From Dactylosporangium siamense (lineage in GTDB: Bacteria; Actinomycetota; Actinomycetes; Mycobacteriales; Micromonosporaceae): a DNA stretch of 64,000 nucleotides. Location: positions 1 to 64,000 of the forward strand of contig NZ_BONQ01000060.1 of NCBI RefSeq assembly GCF_016862795.1, given 5' to 3'. Below, one piece after another: positions 56,404-64,000 of this stretch. A program made the position numbers and the translations under genes. Each line of letters starts with the position of its first letter. The stretch's first letter is position 1. The notes beneath the pieces are model-generated. The model was not told where the DNA came from. It saw only the letters and a program-made list of their open reading frames with translations, and ran no database searches.

Positions 56404-59400
56404 ATGTCGTTCCTCGCCCGGCTCAGTTTGGCGAACCGGGGGCTGGTCGCGATCATCGCGATCGTCGTCCTGGGCTTCGGCGCCATTGCCATCCCGTCAC
56501 TGAAACAGCAGCTCATCCCGTCGATCGACTTCCCAGCCGCATTCGTGCTGGCGCCCTACCCGGGCGTGTCGCCGGACATCGTCGAGGAGCAGGTCACCGC
56601 TCCCATCGAGAAGGCCCTGCAGGGCGTGCCCGGCCTCACCGACATCACCTCCACCACGCGTGAGGGTGTCGCGACGGTCCAGGTGTCGTTCGAGTTCGGC
56701 TCGTCCATCGACGACATCACCAACAAGATCTCCACGGCGCTCAACCGGATCAAGTCGACGCTGCCGTCGACCGTCGAGCCGCAGGTCATCGCGGGCTCGA
56801 CCGACGACCTGCCGGCCGTGGTCCTCGCCGCCAGCAAGACCGGCGACCAGATCGCGTTCGCGCAGCAGCTCGACGCCATCGTCGTGCCCGCGCTGCAGGG
56901 GATCGAGGGTGTGCGCACCGTCGAGGTCACCGGCGCGGCGACGCAGGACGTGGAGATCACGCTCGACCCGGCGAAGGCCTTCCCGGCCGGCGTCAACGCC
57001 CAGACGGTGACCGCCGCGCTCAAGTCCAACGGCGTGTCGTTCCCGGCCGGGACCCTCACCGAAGGTGACCGCTCCCTCGCGGTGCAGGTCGGCGGTACCC
57101 TCGCCACCGTCGAGGACCTCAAGGCGCTCAACGTCACGCCGGCCACGAAGCTCGGCGACGTCGCGAAGGTCGAGCTCAAGACCGCGGAGACGACGTCGAT
57201 CACCCGCACCAACGGCAAGCCCAGCCTCGGCATCGCGGTCACCGCCTCGCCCGACGGCAACGCGGTCAAGATCAGCCACGCGGTGGAGGACAAGCTCGCC
57301 GACCTCAAGAAGGAGCTCGGCGGCGACGTCGCGATCACGTCGGTCTTCGACCAGGCGCCGTTCGTGGAGAAGTCCATCAAGGGCCTCAGCACCGAGGGCG
57401 CGCTCGGCCTGCTCTTCGCCGTCCTGGTGATCCTCGTCTTCCTGACGTCGCTGCGCTCGACGATCGTCACCGCGGTGTCGATCCCGCTGTCGGTGGTCGT
57501 CGCCCTGATCGGTCTGTGGCTCGGCGACTACTCGCTGAACCTGCTGACGCTCGGCGCGCTCACCATCGCCGTCGGCCGGGTCGTCGACGACTCCATCGTC
57601 GTGCTGGAGAACATCAAACGACATCTGGAGTACGGCGAGGAGAAACGCCACGCGATCCTCACCGGCGTCCGCGAGGTCACCAGCGCCGTCGTCGCCTCCA
57701 CCCTGACCACGGTCGCGGTGTTCCTGCCGATCGGTCTGGTCGGCGGCTTCGCCGGGCAGCTGTTCCGCCCGTTCGCGATCACGATCACCGTGGCGCTGAT
57801 CGCGTCGCTGCTGGTCTCGCTCACCGTGGTGCCGGTCCTCGCGTACTGGTTCCTGAAGCCGCCGAAGCAGGTCGGCGCCCTGGAGCGGGAGGCGATCCTC
57901 GCCAAGGCCCTCGACAAGGAGGAGCGCAGCCGCCTCCAGCGGACCTACGTGCCGATCATCTCCTGGGTCACCCGCAGCCGGGGTACCCGCTGGATCACCG
58001 TCGGTGTCAGCATCCTCGTCTTCTTCGCGACGATCGGTCTGGCCACCCAGTTGAAGACCAACTTCATCGACCAGAGCGGGCAGACCGAGTTCTCCATCTC
58101 GCAGGAGCTGCCGATCGGCTCCAGCCTCGCCGTCACCGACGCCGCCGCGAAGAAGGTCGAGGACCTCCTCGGCGCCCGCGGCGACATCGAGTCGTACCAG
58201 GTCACCATCGGCGCCTCGGCCGGCTTCGGCTGGGCCGGCGCGCAGTCGGGCAACACGGCCAACTTCTCGGTCACCGCGAAGGAGAACGCCGACGTCGACA
58301 AGGTCATCGAGGAGCTGCGCACGCAGGTCGGTGACAAGTCGTTCGGCACCGTGAAGATCACCGCCGGCGGTGGCGGTGGCGGCTCAGGCGACCAGCTCGA
58401 GGTCGTCATCAAGGCCAACAACACCGACGACCTGGCGACCGCGGCCAAGCTGGCGCAGGAGGCGATGAAGGGCACACCCGGCATCGCGGACGTCGAGAGC
58501 AACCTGGCGGCCAGCAACCCGCGGGTCGACGTGAAGGTCAAGCGCGACGTCGCCGCGAAGTACGGGCTGTCCGACGCGGCGGTCGGCGGCATCGTCAGCG
58601 CCGCCTACCGCGGGCAGAACCTCGCCCAGCTCACCGTCGACGGCCAGCAGCGCGACCTGATCCTGCGCTCCGGCCCGGCCCCGGCGACCCTGGACGCGTT
58701 GAAGGCGCTGCAGATCCCGGTCCAGGGCGCGACGCCGCCGTTCGTGCGGCTCGACCAGGTCGCCGACGTCAAGGAGGGCGCCGGCCCGGTCGCCATCACC
58801 CGCATCGACGGCAACCGCAGCGCCTCGGTCACCGGCCGGGCCGAGGGCTCAGACCTGGGCACCGTCTCCGCGGACCTGCAGAAGAAGCTGGACGCGCTGC
58901 AGGTCCCGGCCGGCGCGACCATCACCCTCGGCGGCGTCACCCAGGACCAGCAGGAGGCGTTCGCGCAGCTCGGCCTGGCCATGCTCGCCGCCATCGCGAT
59001 CGTCTTCATCATCATGGTGGCGACGTTCCGCAGCATCGCCCAGCCGTTCATCCTGCTGGTGTCGATCCCGTTCGCCGCGACCGGAGCGATCCTGCTCCTG
59101 CTCGCGACGGGCACCCCGCTGGGCCTGCCGGCGATGATCGGCGTGCTGATGCTCATCGGCATCGTGGTCACCAACGCGATCGTGCTGATGGACCTCATCA
59201 ACCAGTACCGGGAGGGCGGCATGCCCGTCCGCGAGGCGGTCATCGAGGGCGGCCGGCACCGGCTCCGCCCGATCCTGATGACGGCCGTCGCCACGATCTG
59301 CGCCCTGGCGCCGATGGCGGTCGGTCTCACCGGTGAGGGCGGGTTCATCTCGCAGCCCCTGGCCATCGTCGTCATCGGCGGCCTGGTCAGCTCGACCCTG

Positions 59401-59586
59401 CTGACGCTGGTGCTGGTGCCCACGCTGTACACGATGGCCGAAGGCGTGAAGGAACGCCGCCGCCTCAAGCGGGAGGGCCGGCACGCCGCCCCCACCCCGC
59501 CGGCGCCGGCCTCCGGTGACGGCGAGGACGGCGAAGGCGAGGGCCGGCACCGGGTCGACCCCCTCGAACCGGCACCGTCGCACTGA
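56404..59586 (+). CDS. RND-family efflux transporter
   Basis: A 1060-residue AcrB/HAE1-like proton-driven exporter. It has the expected plan: one helix, a large extracytoplasmic loop, six helices, a second loop and five helices. The essential Asp pair lies in Gly-Arg-Val-Val-Asp-Asp-Ser-Ile-Val-Val-Leu-Glu-Asn (TM4). A Gly/Ser-rich stretch near residue 655 is a loop. The last 50 residues are a Pro/Glu/His-rich cytoplasmic tail. No membrane-fusion or outer-membrane partner is present, as is usual in monoderm actinobacteria. Control by the divergent MarR protein is likely. Confidence 0.93.
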   Translation: MSFLARLSLANRGLVAIIAIVVLGFGAIAIPSLKQQLIPSIDFPAAFVLAPYPGVSPDIVEEQVTAPIEKALQGVPGLTDITSTTREGVATVQVSFEFGSSIDDITNKISTALNRIKSTLPSTVEPQVIAGSTDDLPAVVLAASKTGDQIAFAQQLDAIVVPALQGIEGVRTVEVTGAATQDVEITLDPAKAFPAGVNAQTVTAALKSNGVSFPAGTLTEGDRSLAVQVGGTLATVEDLKALNVTPATKLGDVAKVELKTAETTSITRTNGKPSLGIAVTASPDGNAVKISHAVEDKLADLKKELGGDVAITSVFDQAPFVEKSIKGLSTEGALGLLFAVLVILVFLTSLRSTIVTAVSIPLSVVVALIGLWLGDYSLNLLTLGALTIAVGRVVDDSIVVLENIKRHLEYGEEKRHAILTGVREVTSAVVASTLTTVAVFLPIGLVGGFAGQLFRPFAITITVALIASLLVSLTVVPVLAYWFLKPPKQVGALEREAILAKALDKEERSRLQRTYVPIISWVTRSRGTRWITVGVSILVFFATIGLATQLKTNFIDQSGQTEFSISQELPIGSSLAVTDAAAKKVEDLLGARGDIESYQVTIGASAGFGWAGAQSGNTANFSVTAKENADVDKVIEELRTQVGDKSFGTVKITAGGGGGGSGDQLEVVIKANNTDDLATAAKLAQEAMKGTPGIADVESNLAASNPRVDVKVKRDVAAKYGLSDAAVGGIVSAAYRGQNLAQLTVDGQQRDLILRSGPAPATLDALKALQIPVQGATPPFVRLDQVADVKEGAGPVAITRIDGNRSASVTGRAEGSDLGTVSADLQKKLDALQVPAGATITLGGVTQDQQEAFAQLGLAMLAAIAIVFIIMVATFRSIAQPFILLVSIPFAATGAILLLLATGTPLGLPAMIGVLMLIGIVVTNAIVLMDLINQYREGGMPVREAVIEGGRHRLRPILMTAVATICALAPMAVGLTGEGGFISQPLAIVVIGGLVSSTLLTLVLVPTLYTMAEGVKERRRLKREGRHAAPTPPAPASGDGEDGEGEGRHRVDPLEPAPSH

Positions 59587-59592
59587 ACCAAC

Positions 59593-59627
59593 CACAATGG
59601 CCGGCCTCGTGGAGGCCGGCCATTGTG
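59593..59627 (+). terminator. Terminator of the RND gene
   Basis: A perfect 15-bp stem (CACAATGGCCGGCCT at 59593-59607 with its complement at 59613-59627) has a 5-nt loop and begins 6 nt after the RND stop codon. Confidence 0.9.
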
Positions 59628-59640
59628 CTGTGCGAGTCCA

Positions 59641-59709
59641 GTCGGACCGCGTCGGACCCCGTCGGGCCCTGTCGACCCGGTCGGGCCGCGTCGGACCGCG
59701 TCAGACCCG
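59641..59709 (-). repeat. 10-bp tandem repeat (x7) over the chemoreceptor stop codon
   Basis: Seven 9-10-bp units of the GTCGGACCGC type run from 59641 to 59709. The last unit, GTCAGACCCG, contains the chemoreceptor stop codon (TCA at 59701-59703 on the plus strand). The other units lie beyond the gene end. Confidence 0.85.
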
Positions 59710-61305
59710 GAAGCGGCCGACCGCCATGTTGAGGTCCTCCGCCATCCGGGCGAGGGCGTCGGCGGCCGACCGGGACTCCTCGACGGTCTGGCTCGTCGAC
59801 TCGGTCGCGTCGGCCACGCCGCCGATGTTGCGGGCGATCTCGTCGGCGCCGGAGGCGGCCTCCGAGACACTGCGGCTGATCTCACCGGTCGTGGCGGTCT
59901 GCTCCTCCACGGCCGAGGCGATCGTCGTCTGGTAGTCGCTGATGCGGTCGGTGATCTGCGTGATCCCCTCGATCGCGGCCACCGCGGCGGTCGTCTCCCC
60001 CTGGATCGTCTGGATCCGGGCCGCGATGTCCTCGGTCGCCCGGGCCGTCTCCTGGGCCAGGTCCTTCACCTCGCTGGCGACGACGGCGAAGCCCTTGCCC
60101 GCGTCGCCGGCGCGGGCCGCCTCGATCGTGGCGTTCAGCGCGAGGAGGTTGGTCTGCTCGGCGATCGAGGTGATCACCTTGACGATGTTGCCGATCTCGG
60201 ACGACGACTCGCCCAGCCGGCCCACGATGCCGGTGGCCTCACGCGCCGAGATGACCGCCTCGCCCGCCACGGCCGCGGCGTCGCCGGCGCTCGAAGCGAT
60301 CTCCCGGATCGCGGCACCCATCTCCTCGGCCGCGGCGGCGAGGGTCTGCACGTGACCGGCCACGTCCTGGGCGGCGTGCCGGACCGCGCCGGCGCGCTGC
60401 GCGGTCTGGGCCGCGCCCCCGGCCAACTTGTCGCTGATGCCGGCCATGTTCCGCGACGATCCGCCCAGCGCGGTGGCGTTGGTACTGATCGTCGTGACCG
60501 CGGTGAGCATGCTGGCGATGGCCCGGTTCAGCGCGGAGGCCATCTGACCGACCTCGTCGCGCCCCCGGACCTCGGCGTGCCGGGTCAGGTCACCGTCGGC
60601 CACCGCCTCCAGCACAGTCGTGACCCGGCGCAGCGGACCCACCACCGCCCGGGTGACCAACCACGCCACGCCCAGGCCGAGCAGCAGGCTGAGCGCCGCA
60701 CCGCCGAGGACCAGCCAGTTGGTGCTGGACCGCTTGTCCTGGACCGCTTTCGCCTCCGCGGCGGCCGCGGAGGCCTGGCTGGCGACGAGGCTCTCGAACC
60801 GCTTGTTCATGTCGTCGGTGAGCAGCTCCGACTTGTTGTAGCCGGTCCAGAAGCCGTTCAGGTCGCTCTTGTCGGCGGCGGGGAGAACCTCGCCGTCGCG
60901 GACCTGCTTGTACGACTCCCAGTCCTTGCGGAGACTGTCGAAGCTGGCTGGGTCGGTCGTCTCACCGGCGTACCGCTCCATCGAGGCGGCGATGCTCGCG
61001 TCGAGCTTCTTCATCTGCTCCAGGTGCTTCGCCCGCCACTCGGCGTTGGAGATGAAGTACTTCACCGTCGTGTTCAGATCCGCGAGGACGTCCGCGCGCA
61101 GCTGCGCCAGCGTCTGCGTGGGCCGGACCCCGTCGTCGTACACCGCCTGCCCACCCTCAGCCAACCGCTTGAGCCCGGCGAAACTCAGGCCCACCACGAC
61201 GGCGGACGTCACGATGACGATCAGCACCGCTCCGAAGATCTTCGCGCCGACCGGCACGTCACCGATTCGTCCACCGCCACCTGGCGATGCTGAGGTCGTA
61301 CTCAT
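59701..61305 (-). CDS. Methyl-accepting chemotaxis protein
   Basis: A 534-residue chemoreceptor. It has a short cytoplasmic lead, TM1 (about 24-45), a four-helix-bundle-type ligand domain (about 46-190), TM2 (about 193-213), HAMP (about 214-270) and a signalling coiled coil. Its hairpin tip carries [18 protein letters not shown]. No CheA/CheW/CheY genes are in the window. Its presence suggests a motile stage, such as motile spores. ATG 61305 has GGGGGA upstream; upstream in-frame sequence is Arg/Gly-rich and not convincing. Confidence 0.93.
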   Translation of the reverse strand: MSTTSASPGGGGRIGDVPVGAKIFGAVLIVIVTSAVVVGLSFAGLKRLAEGGQAVYDDGVRPTQTLAQLRADVLADLNTTVKYFISNAEWRAKHLEQMKKLDASIAASMERYAGETTDPASFDSLRKDWESYKQVRDGEVLPAADKSDLNGFWTGYNKSELLTDDMNKRFESLVASQASAAAAEAKAVQDKRSSTNWLVLGGAALSLLLGLGVAWLVTRAVVGPLRRVTTVLEAVADGDLTRHAEVRGRDEVGQMASALNRAIASMLTAVTTISTNATALGGSSRNMAGISDKLAGGAAQTAQRAGAVRHAAQDVAGHVQTLAAAAEEMGAAIREIASSAGDAAAVAGEAVISAREATGIVGRLGESSSEIGNIVKVITSIAEQTNLLALNATIEAARAGDAGKGFAVVASEVKDLAQETARATEDIAARIQTIQGETTAAVAAIEGITQITDRISDYQTTIASAVEEQTATTGEISRSVSEAASGADEIARNIGGVADATESTSQTVEESRSAADALARMAEDLNMAVGRFRV

Positions 61306-62792
61306 CCGGGTCCCCCAATGACGGTCTTTACCCCCCGTATCGACGGCCCGGACTCGAAGTTGAGCTTCGTCAGCGGGAGAGCAACGCCCGCTTCCCGGAC
61401 CACCTCGGTCGGCGCCTCCTCGGCCATGCGCACGGTCGTGTGCTCCAGCCCGGCCGCCCACGCCCGCCACCGCGCCGAATCCGAGCGCGGCTACCAGTCC
61501 TGCTGCACGCTCAGCGGCACTCGGGCGTAGTTCAAGGCGCTCCCCGGCATTATGTGAGGCCCACGGGTGGCGCCTTGGATCACGACCGCGTCCGCCGCCG
61601 CGTTTCGGTGAAAAGCGTGAAACGCAGGGGGGCGTCTGCATGCCCCCGCCCCTTCGCGCTTTCTGGCGGACATCCGCACGACGCCCAGGGCCCTTCCGCT
61701 GACGCCGGCACGGTGACCGTTCGCGACGTCCGAGGCCCAGGCCGCCACCTGCCGCACGGCCGGACGGGCGGTCTTACGGGCGGGCGTGATCGAAGTCGTG
61801 CACGGGCTGTGTGGACAGCCGGCCCGCGACTTCGATCACCAGGAAGATCTCCTCCCGGTCGAGAACAAGCGAGCGAAGACGTTGACCCGGACCTCGGCAC
61901 GCCGGATCACACGCGGGCCGTACGGGGGTCGTGGCCGGGCTTCTTCACAACCCGAAGGATCCCCGGCACCTGACGCCGGAAATCGTTCGGCTGGTTGCGC
62001 CATCCCGCTGGGACCCCGCACAGTTCGAAGTCGCGGCCCGGGCCGTCCGGACGGGACACGGGACGACTTCGATCCAGCCGTGAGCGAGCACCACGACCAC
62101 GGACGCGGACCCGGGCCACAGGACGCACCGGCCGGCGCCGCCGAAGCTGAGTTGGAGTTTCCCCTAGGTGTTCATCAGCGCTCATGGTGTGGAAAAGGTG
62201 ACCGCCTAACAAGCGGGGGGTCGTTGGTTCGAACCCAACCGTGCCCACAGTGTTTTCTGCGCCTTCGGCGCGGCGGGGGTTCCCACCCGCACCCCCATGG
62301 CCGCTGCGGCCACTGACCGGCGCTGCGCGCGGTCAGCACACCAACTCTTGTGGCGGTATCGCCGCGCTCTGCGCCTTCGCTGAACGGACCACACCTTGCC
62401 GTCCGCATGGGGTCGCGCCTGGTCCGCCGCTGTCCGCGCCCGACCAGGTCAGACTCCTCGCGGGTACGACACTTCCGGCCCGCTGGAGCGTCCTCCCTTC
62501 CGTGTGCGACACGGCGTCCTGGGCCGCGGCCCGCCCTCCGAGGCTCATCGCGGTGGGCGGCACGCAGGGCACCCTGGAGGCCAGGCTCGGCTTGCGGGCG
62601 CAGCCACTGGAGGGCGGCGGTCGAACCGTAGATCCGGCGCGACCGCCAGCCCGATCGGGCGCCAGGCGGCCGGCATCCCGAGGCGCGGCCAGCGTCCGTA
62701 TGGCAACACCTACGGCAACCGGCACGAACGCTGGAGGACTGCGCGAACCGGCGATGGCAGGATCACCTCAACATCGACGGTCGGAGGTTCGC
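61306..62792. other. Gene-poor region with hairpins and one tRNA-like fragment
   Basis: About 1.5 kb without a supportable gene. Frames on both strands have shadow-type composition and frequent stops. Around 61774-61880 a minus-strand frame reads Leu-Asp-Arg-Glu-Glu-Ile-Phe-Leu-Val-Ile-Glu-Val-Ala-Gly-Arg-Leu before a stop, possibly the relic of a gene end. Hairpins lie at 61600-61625, 61627-61646, 62259-62271, 62299-62311 and 62313-62336. The tRNA-like repeat copy 1 is at 62200-62248. Confidence 0.55.
62200..62248 (+). repeat. tRNA 3'-half-like direct repeat, copy 1
   Basis: This 49-nt segment contains a 4-bp anticodon-like stem and loop, a variable region, a perfect T-arm (GTTGG-TTCGAAC-CCAAC) and a 3' acceptor strand CGTGCCC, but no 5' half or D-arm upstream. 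It nearly matches the segment at 63311-63358. It looks like a tRNA-end remnant or an attachment-site copy rather than a functional tRNA. Confidence 0.7.
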
Positions 62793-63242
62793 GTGGACGC
62801 GCCGGAGTGGCAGTACCTGGTCCCGTTCAGCGGGAGCGTGGTCGCCGCACTCGCACAGCTTCGTGCCGACGTGTTTACCCCTGATGACTACTACTGGCCG
62901 CACGGCGGCGATCGGCTGAAGCCGACGGCGGAGGATCAGCTGCTGTCCGACGGGTGGATCCTGGAGGACAGCACTCATTCGATCTTGGATATCTTCGAAG
63001 TCGGTGTCGGCGATCCCACCGACGATGACGCCTACTGCAAAACCTTTGAGGTGACGGACGCCGAGTGCGAGCGGGCGCTTGGCACGACACGGGTGACGGC
63101 GGACGACTTGGCGCGCCTGGACGGCCAACTGGCGGAAACTCTCGGCCACCTTCTCACGGGCTACGGGGTTGGGCGACATCTGATCATCTACGCCGACGGG
63201 ATGCCCGACCAGATCTTGTTCTTCGGCCACTCGGGAGACTGA
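62793..63242 (+). CDS. Small acidic hypothetical protein between tRNA-like repeats
   Basis: A 149-residue acidic protein I do not recognise. It has aromatic motifs Trp-Gln-Tyr-Leu-Val-Pro-Phe-Ser and Asp-Asp-Tyr-Tyr-Trp-Pro, an Asp-rich centre (Gly-Asp-Pro-Thr-Asp-Asp-Asp-Ala) and a C-terminal strand Leu-Ile-Ile-Tyr-Ala-Asp-Gly-Met-Pro-Asp-Gln-Ile-Leu-Phe. No signal or membrane segment is present. GTG 62793 is chosen because GGAGG lies 5 nt upstream and coding character begins there. It is the only gene between the two tRNA-like repeats and may be cargo of a small element. Size and acidity are compatible with an immunity protein, but nothing proves it. Confidence 0.65.
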   Translation: MDAPEWQYLVPFSGSVVAALAQLRADVFTPDDYYWPHGGDRLKPTAEDQLLSDGWILEDSTHSILDIFEVGVGDPTDDDAYCKTFEVTDAECERALGTTRVTADDLARLDGQLAETLGHLLTGYGVGRHLIIYADGMPDQILFFGHSGD

Positions 63243-63310
63243 CCAACGCCACGCAGACCGCGCTTGCGGCACGACGGGTTCGGACAGGTTCTTTGAACTG
63301 CGGAAATCCC

Positions 63311-63358
63311 GACCGCCCTACAAGCGGGGGTCGTTGGTTCGAACCCAACCGTGCCCAC
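63311..63358 (+). repeat. tRNA 3'-half-like direct repeat, copy 2
   Basis: This 48-nt segment matches 62200-62248 at all but a few bases; the last 28 nt are identical. Here the acceptor strand CGTGCCC is followed by A-CCA, as in a mature tRNA end. No 5' half is found upstream. Confidence 0.7.
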
Positions 63359-63421
63359 CACCATTCACCAGCGGTTCCGTCATTCTCAACACGGCACCGA
63401 AGGCGAAGCCCGGCACACTGC

Positions 63422-63433
63422 TACGTTCCGGCG
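63422..63433 (+). promoter_or_regulatory. Leaderless promoter -10 box
   Basis: TACGTT at 63422-63427 ends 6 nt before GTG 63434, and no ribosome site is visible. Confidence 0.4.
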
Positions 63434-63979
63434 GTGACCTCCGAGCACTCACGCGAGCGGCCGTCGTTGCCGGCGGGCCAACCGTGTTGGCGCAGCTTGA
63501 CCCCCGAGAGCGTCGGTGACCTTACGGACCGGTACGAGTTCGGGGACGCGTGTGTCCGTGAAGTCAACCGCCGACAGACATACGGGAAGGGCGCGACGTC
63601 CACCGCTTCCGTCGTCATCGAGCTGATGAGGAAGCAGCCGGAGCCCGAGTGGGTCACCTTGCGACTGGAGCTCAGCGATGTCCGGGACTTCCGGATCATC
63701 GACGTCAACACCTTCTCCTGGGTCCTTCTCGACGATCTCCATGTCGTCCGCGACGCCACTGGCCGGCTTCACCTTGATCTCGACAATGTGGCCCGATCCG
63801 ATTTCCGGACGCCGGATCAGATGGCCGAAGAGTCTCACCTGTACTTCTCGGCACGGGAGGTCCGATGGGCGGAGCTTGCCGCGCCGAGATGCGCGAGTGC
63901 TCCGACGACGCATGGCGGTCCTCGCGAGGCTGCGGAAGATTACGGCCGGACCATCCCGCCCGTGGGACGATCCGGCTGA
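63434..63979 (+). CDS. Hypothetical protein at the right edge
   Basis: A 181-residue product with no family I recognise. After a polar N-terminus of about 25 residues comes a mixed alpha/beta region with Val-Thr-Leu-Arg-Leu-Glu-Leu-Ser-Asp-Val-Arg-Asp-Phe-Arg-Ile-Ile-Asp and Leu-His-Leu-Asp-Leu-Asp-Asn-Val, then a less structured C-terminus. No signal or membrane helix is visible. GTG 63434 is chosen because a TANNNT box lies 6 nt upstream. A purine-rich AAGGAGG at 63979-63985 may serve a gene beyond the window. Confidence 0.55.
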   Translation: MTSEHSRERPSLPAGQPCWRSLTPESVGDLTDRYEFGDACVREVNRRQTYGKGATSTASVVIELMRKQPEPEWVTLRLELSDVRDFRIIDVNTFSWVLLDDLHVVRDATGRLHLDLDNVARSDFRTPDQMAEESHLYFSAREVRWAELAAPRCASAPTTHGGPREAAEDYGRTIPPVGRSG

Positions 63980-64000
63980 AGGAGGTGCGGCTTGGCTCCG

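Noticed and set aside
61907-62408. Minus-strand peptides reading Val-Gly-Phe-Glu-Pro-Thr-Thr and Gly-Ser-Asn-Gln-Arg-Pro near the tRNA-like repeat
   Set aside because: These are translations of the tRNA-like T-arm region and its surroundings, a well-known source of spurious predicted proteins.
62200-63358. Functional tRNA genes
   Set aside because: Only the 3' halves are present; no acceptor 5' strand or D-arm is found upstream of either copy.

Overview
The window is very GC-rich, uses GTG and TTG starts freely and has compact gene order. It carries actinobacterial hallmarks: a fasR-fabD-fabH-acpP-fabF-accD fatty-acid locus, a DUF3145 gene, HelD-type RNA-polymerase-recycling helicases, a SigB/F/G-type sigma factor, an ANTAR-GAF-PAS-PP2C protein, and leaderless genes with a TANNNT box 6-7 nt before the start codon. 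A methyl-accepting chemoreceptor suggests a motile member. My best guess is a Micromonosporaceae chromosome (Actinoplanes/Dactylosporangium-like); this is inference and no 16S or marker gene is present.

Layout. 1-5.2 kb: a small orphan gene, tandem repeats, a TAXI-type TRAP transporter (binding lipoprotein plus fused permease) and a hypothetical gene. 5.4-13 kb: stress/signalling genes (ANTAR/GAF/PAS/PP2C protein, GT4 glycosyltransferase, sigma factor) and a minus-strand run of hemerythrin, nucleotidyltransferase, BON and metallophosphoesterase genes. 13.2-16.5 kb: an arginine locus, with a DDAH/arginine-dihydrolase-like enzyme overlapping ornithine aminotransferase, convergent with a nitric oxide synthase oxygenase. 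16.7-26.8 kb: a galactose locus (YtfQRT/YjfF-like ABC importer, secreted GH27 alpha-galactosidase, galT, galK, DeoR regulator). 27-35.6 kb: HelD-1, DedA, a saccharopine-dehydrogenase-like oxidoreductase, an alpha/beta hydrolase with a long repeat tail, a small basic protein, DUF3145 and a GH3 lipoprotein. 35.8-42.2 kb: the fatty-acid locus with its regulator and a candidate operator. 42-47.4 kb: a GH5 enzyme, HelD-2, a beta-propeller-like protein and a sulfotransferase. 47.5-52.8 kb: a co-directional run of ParA ATPase, SAP-like partner, SecA2-like ATPase, B12-binding radical SAM enzyme and a 44-aa membrane protein. 52.8-61.3 kb: a second GH5 (plus FN3), gltX, MarR, an RND exporter and a chemoreceptor. 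61.3-64 kb: gene-poor DNA with two tRNA 3'-half-like direct repeats flanking a small hypothetical gene, then another hypothetical gene.

How the genes work together. The galactose block forms a route from extracellular alpha-galactosides (secreted GH27) through ABC uptake to the Leloir enzymes GalK and GalT, with a DeoR-type regulator in the galTK transcript; galE is not in the window. The arginine block pairs a probable arginine-to-ornithine enzyme with ornithine aminotransferase, beside a NO synthase that uses the same substrate. The fatty-acid block is a complete initiation/elongation set with its regulator.

Recurrent non-coding themes are (i) short tandem repeats at gene 3' ends that repeatedly include the stop codon, (ii) two equal-length palindromes of one REP-like family, each between convergent genes, and (iii) TANNNT leaderless promoters. 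No CRISPR array, complete insertion sequence, rRNA or intact tRNA was seen.
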